Assembly (NCBI RefSeq): GCF_000003605.2
Contig: NW_003152752.1
Coordinates: 39,978 to 50,711 of the forward strand
Length of the DNA stretch: 10,734 nucleotides
Source of the DNA: Saccoglossus kowalevskii
Lineage: Eukaryota; Hemichordata; Enteropneusta; Harrimaniidae
Reading direction: 5' to 3'
The notes under the pieces are model-generated. The model made no database searches and was not told where the DNA came from. It saw nothing but the letters and a program-made list of their open reading frames with translations. The stretch's first letter is position 1; each line of letters starts with the position of its first letter. The translations under genes and the position numbers were made by a program. Of the stretch, positions 7,751-10,734 are shown piece by piece.

Positions 7751-7846
7751 CTACAACACATAGAATATAAAACACTAAGAATACATTATGTGTATATTGT
7801 GTACAGTTTAGCCTTTTCACCACCAGACTTTCTCACCAAAATTTGT

Positions 7847-8432
7847 CTGAATACTGCCGACCTGTATCCCACCTACTTGAATACTGCCCACCTGTATCCC
7901 ACCTACTTGAATACTGCCCACCTGTATCCCACCTACTTGAATACTGCCCACCTGTATCCCACCTACTTGAATACTGCCCACCTGTATCCCACCTACTTGA
8001 ATACTGCCCACCTGTATCCCACCTACTTGAATACTGCCCACCTGTATCCAACCTACTTGAATACTGCCCACCTGTATCCCACCTACTTGAATACTGCCCA
8101 CCTGTATCCCACCTACTTGAATACTGCCCACCTGTATCCCACCTACTTGAATACTACCCACCTGTATCTCACCTACTTGAATACTGCCCACCTGTATCCC
8201 ACCTACTTGAATACTGCCCACCTGTATCCCACCTACTTGAATACTGCCCACCTGTATCCCACCTACTTGAATACTGCCCACCTGTATCACACCTACTTGA
8301 ATACTGCCCACCTGTATCCCACCGACCTGAATACTGCCCACCTGTATCCCACCTACTTGAATACTGCCCACCTGTATCACACCTACTTGAATACTACACA
8401 CCTGTATCACACCTGCCTGTATCCCACCCACC
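7847..8432. repeat. Minisatellite array 2: same 30-bp unit as array 1, inverted, about 19 copies
   Basis: The plus-strand unit is GAATACTGCCCACCTGTATC followed by CCACCTACTT, the reverse complement of the array 1 unit (CAAGTAGGTGGGATA plus CAGGTGGGCAGTATT). Units are nearly identical from 7870 to about 8130. Variants (ACTACCC, TATCTC, TATCAC, CCGACCTG, ACTACACA) gather towards the right end. This array is therefore more homogeneous than array 1, and almost all its units carry CAAGTAGG where array 1 has CAGGTAGG. It is in the intron between EGF1 and the SEA exons. Open frames on both strands (284, 210 and 204 codons) are by-products of the period. Confidence 0.97.
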
Positions 8433-8691
8433 TTGGAGTCAACGGACAAAATTTTAGTAATTTTTCAGTTTTTATTCAATGTGTAAAGTTTAGAGACAGA
8501 CACAGGATAACAAATACCACATTTGCTCTATTAGTAGTGTATGTTTTTATTATGTAATTTCATACTCCTATGGTCAAAATAATATTTTAATGATTTAGTA
8601 TACAACAAATATAATTTTTGGTTTATATGCACTTCCGGCTGAGATAGCTCAGCTGCAATGCGCATTTTAATTAAAGATATAATAATGATTA

Positions 8692-8925
8692 GAAAATGAA
8701 CAAATCTGAGAGAGGTCTACCTGAGGTCCCTATATGTATAGTTTTTATCAAAACAATCAGACTTGCTGTTATACTTTTTACCAAAAATATTCATCAAAAT
8801 CAGAAAATTGAAGATATTATCATGAAATGAACAAATCTGAGAGAGGTCTACCCAAGGTACATTGTACATATACACAAAGTATCAAAGCATTCAGGCTTAT
8901 AGTTTTCAAGAAGAAGTTGGAAAAG
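8692..8925 (+). repeat. Dimeric dispersed repeat, copy B (131-bp period)
   Basis: GAACAAATCTGAGAGAGGTC followed by TACC occurs at about 8698 and again 131 bp later (about 8829). Each is followed by 'TATCAAA.CA.TCAG.CTT'. After the second comes GTTTTCAAGAAGAAG, and then GGACAACGGACGCCAGACGC about 40 bp on. It is related to the decayed copy at 1923-2135. The element may extend left to about 8630 and right to about 8995. I recall similar sequences as dispersed repeats in molluscs, which is inference. Confidence 0.65.
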
Positions 8926-8995
8926 TAAAAAGTTGACATGGACAACGGACGCCAGACGCTGATATACAATCACTCGTATAATAAGCTCCACTCAA

Positions 8996-9597
8996 CAAAG
9001 TGGACAAACTACAATATTATGACAAGTATAAATCACAGCACTAAGCAAACTTATGATCATGACAAGCACCTCAACACACCTCAAAGACATGTACACATTG
9101 GCTAACCTATAAAAAGACCAGCTCAAAAAAATATGCCATTTCAATAATATGCACATTTTATGCTAATTAGTATGCAAATTAATGGCGAAACTTAGGAGGA
9201 GGCACTGGATATCACCACTTAAATTATATGTATATCTTTTATGCAGGTTTACATCAACGATAATGACACCTGAAATTTTGCCTTCACTTCATTACAGGCA
9301 AGCTAAAAATGATATATACATATCAAGCACTCAAAATTGTTTTTAAAAAAAACAATTGGATGCCTAATTACCAATTTATAATACCCTTATTTATAATAAT
9401 TTCCCTGCTGTCCTCTATAAAAAACAATTAGATACAGTGTATACTATCAAATTCAACCATAAATCTGCCCATGTATCTATCCCAGGTCTCCAAGTGTTGA
9501 GAAACTCCAGAAATCAAAATAATTCTTTTTGTGGGAATGAATATCATCCAATATTAGAATGATTATAACGTGAGATGTAAGTTTGTAATTTGCTTAC
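8996..9597. other. Intron sequence, no clear feature
   Basis: AT-rich intron downstream of the EGF1 exon. It holds small repeats only, such as AAAAAACAATTGG near 9347 and AAAAAACAATTAG near 9420. No exon pattern seen. Confidence 0.5.
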
Positions 9598-9723
9598 CTT
9601 CAGTACACTTGATAAATCCATTGCCATAATACTCAGGAGGACACTGACAATCATAGTAACCAGGTTGGTTAGTACACCTAGCATATCGTGTACAGTCATT
9701 CTCCTGTTTGCATTCATCTATGT
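9598..9723 (-). CDS. Exon encoding calcium-binding EGF domain 1
   Basis: This 126-nt exon has acceptor ...TTACAG at 9724 and donor GTAAGCA from 9597, phase 1 at both ends. It encodes 42 residues starting D-I-D-E-C, the calcium-ligand motif of cbEGF modules. The six cysteines are spaced C-x5-C-x5-C-x8-C-x-C-x11-C. The segment CTNQPGYYDCQC fits the Asp/Asn beta-hydroxylation consensus C-x-[DN]-x4-[FY]-x-C-x-C. It is the most 5' exon I can find here. Upstream (9724 to 10734) there is a dispersed repeat and then featureless sequence, so the preceding exon lies outside the window. The last base joins the next exon to form an Ala codon, leading directly into the SEA domain. Confidence 0.92.
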
Positions 9724-9744
9724 CTGTAATATCAAATACAACTC

Positions 9745-10140
9745 TTTATTATACATCTGTCATCGTAACACCACTAGTTACAGCATGCCGTAATTTTGTG
9801 GTATTTTACGGGGTATTTTCATACTACCATATTAGGAAATGCGAATTCCAAATATGGTTATGTGCATAAGCGTCCTCTAATAATAAAAACAAACATGGCT
9901 GCTACCAGGATTTGACTGGTCTCCAAAGCAGTTTGCTGATTCTGTTCTAAACTTTTTAGATTTCGGCATTCCCATGATGTATCCTTGGTAGGGAAAGATG
10001 TATAATATTAATAAGGTTATTAAAAAGATACCTCAAAGTATGCACTCAGACAGTACGCTGTCGCATCGACCTCCGCTGCGCGTCGGTCAATACTGCTGAT
10101 GTACTGCCTTCGTTGTGTGCTTGAACAGCATGCAGTAATA
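9745..10140. mobile_element. Dispersed element, copy 2
   Basis: It is the same family and orientation as 5291-5620, with shared blocks TTATTATACATCTGTCAT, CTACCATATTAGGAAATGCG, AACATGGCTGC, and GATACCTCAAAGTATGCACT followed by CAGACAGTAC. It differs by an extra ~30-bp stretch near 9782-9812, where GGTATTTTACGGGGTATTTT looks like a small duplication, and by a longer middle section. The 3' foldback arm is badly decayed (GTACTGCCTTCGTTGTGTGC). The left edge begins about 20 bp upstream of the EGF1 exon acceptor, so it lies at or over that intron's branch-point region. Confidence 0.7.
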
Positions 10141-10734
10141 AACAAATCCTGTGTAAGTGATGCCATTTTTATTGCAGCAATAAAAGTAATTCAGTTTGGA
10201 TACCAACTCTTGAATAATATTGACTAAAGCATATAATTTGCATGCTGAGTTCCATAAATTTATGAATCCTTTGTCTTTTAGAAAGTCATTGGTCATGTTT
10301 TTTCATTTAATATATATTGGCCATGATGTCACTTGTATCAACCAGCTCGACAAATTGACTTGATTTCCACTCTCTGGCTTGCACATATGTAGTTGGCGTT
10401 CCTGTTTGTCATACTGCCCTTAAAATTATTACATATGTACTGCAGTTTATTTTGATTCGTCCCTAAAATCAAAATCCGTATTTCCACACACCATTTGGAA
10501 ATGAGGTCTGAGAGCAAACAAAGTAGTCCCTTCAGGAGTACCGTTTTTCGAAATATAGCAGAAATAAACAATATTTAGAAGTACAATATTTTTCCCTCGG
10601 GGTACATGAATATACTTGTTGAGTGAAATGAAATTTGAACAGTAACGGTACTTTTAGCCAGTCACTTATTTTGACTATAATCAATTTGTATATCACCCAT
10701 GAAATAATGTTTTCGGTATTTTTACGGTCGATAT
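10141..10734. other. No recognised feature
   Basis: AT-rich sequence upstream of the EGF1 exon, presumably intron. Minus-strand frames at 10087-10296 and 10338-10571 have no domain pattern and no plausible splice context. No promoter or start region was identified. Confidence 0.45.

Larger units (their letters stand above)
1244..9723 (-). other. Gene model: partial EGF-SEA-EGF-EGF-EGF extracellular protein gene (internal exons only)
   Basis: Eight exons, listed separately, join in frame into 287 codons: calcium-binding EGF, SEA domain with a cysteine-containing linker, two calcium-binding EGFs, and one Notch-type EGF. Intron phases in order are 1, 0, 2, 1, 1, 1, 2, and each exon boundary has GT/AG on the minus strand. 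The EGF modules are bounded by phase 1 introns, as is usual for shuffled extracellular modules. EGF plus SEA is the architecture of membrane mucins and several adhesion or matrix proteins, so a glycosylated cell-surface or matrix role is inferred. N-glycosylation sequons occur in the SEA (NET), in the linker (NNT) and in EGF2 (NGT) and EGF3 (NCT). There is no start codon, signal peptide, membrane helix or terminal stop in view: both ends lie outside the window. No orthologue can be named from these modules alone. Confidence 0.9.

Noticed and set aside
7703-8557. 284-, 204- and 210-codon frames over array 2
   Set aside because: These are the same repeat artefact. The 284-codon frame also begins antisense to a SEA exon.
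9160-9185. ATGCTAATTAGTATGCAAAT as a homeodomain/octamer regulatory site
   Set aside because: Such short AT-rich motifs are expected by chance in this composition, and nothing else nearby suggests an enhancer.
10338-10571. 77-codon minus-strand frame upstream of EGF1
   Set aside because: It has hydrophobic stretches that could look like a signal or membrane segment, but there is no acceptor/donor pair linking it in phase 1 to the EGF1 exon and no recognisable pattern.

Overview
The window is metazoan genomic DNA. It is AT-rich, the coding exons are short with consensus GT/AG splice sites, and the introns are filled with minisatellites and dispersed repeats. Nothing bacterial or viral was seen. 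The style of the interspersed repeats (an 'ATTTTCGC' element, a 'GTCCGTACGT...CCGGAAC' element, a 'CAAATCTGAGAGAGGTCTACC' element) reminds me of bivalve or other lophotrochozoan genomes, but that is memory-based inference and the species cannot be fixed from this sequence.

One gene runs through the window on the minus strand, from 9723 down to 1244. I can resolve eight internal exons (861 nt, 287 codons) by hand from splice sites, reading phase and domain content. In order of transcription they are: 9723-9598 (calcium-binding EGF), 7750-7641, 6116-6058 and 5819-5644 (together one SEA domain plus a linker), 4779-4648 (calcium-binding EGF), 3375-3244 (calcium-binding EGF), 2893-2824 and 1299-1244 (together one Notch-type EGF). 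All seven junctions keep frame, with phases 1, 0, 2, 1, 1, 1 and 2. The partial product, EGF-SEA-EGF-EGF-EGF, is an extracellular modular protein of the kind found in membrane mucins and matrix or adhesion receptors. The signal peptide, N-terminus, any membrane segment and the C-terminus lie outside the window, so no gene symbol is given.

The introns hold most of the unusual structure. A 30-bp minisatellite of about 33 units (3619-4617) lies in the intron after the second EGF exon. The same 30-bp repeat, in reverse orientation and about 19 units long (7847-8432), lies in the intron before the SEA domain. The two arrays are complementary in the pre-mRNA and bracket exactly four exons totalling 477 nt, a symmetrical phase 1-1 cassette encoding SEA plus EGF. 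An unrelated 30-bp array (6226-6867) carries a small palindrome in many units. Two copies of a ~350-bp dispersed element (5291-5620 and 9745-10140) occur; the first ends in a 44-bp-arm hairpin only 28 bp from a splice donor. A third element with ~77-bp terminal inverted repeats (1343-1760) abuts the last splice acceptor. A heterogeneous 47-75-bp tandem repeat fills 1-590.

Long open frames at 3625-4608 (+), 7703-8557 (+), 7843-8457 (+) and 7817-8449 (-) are by-products of stop-free repeats whose period is a multiple of three. I do not call them genes.
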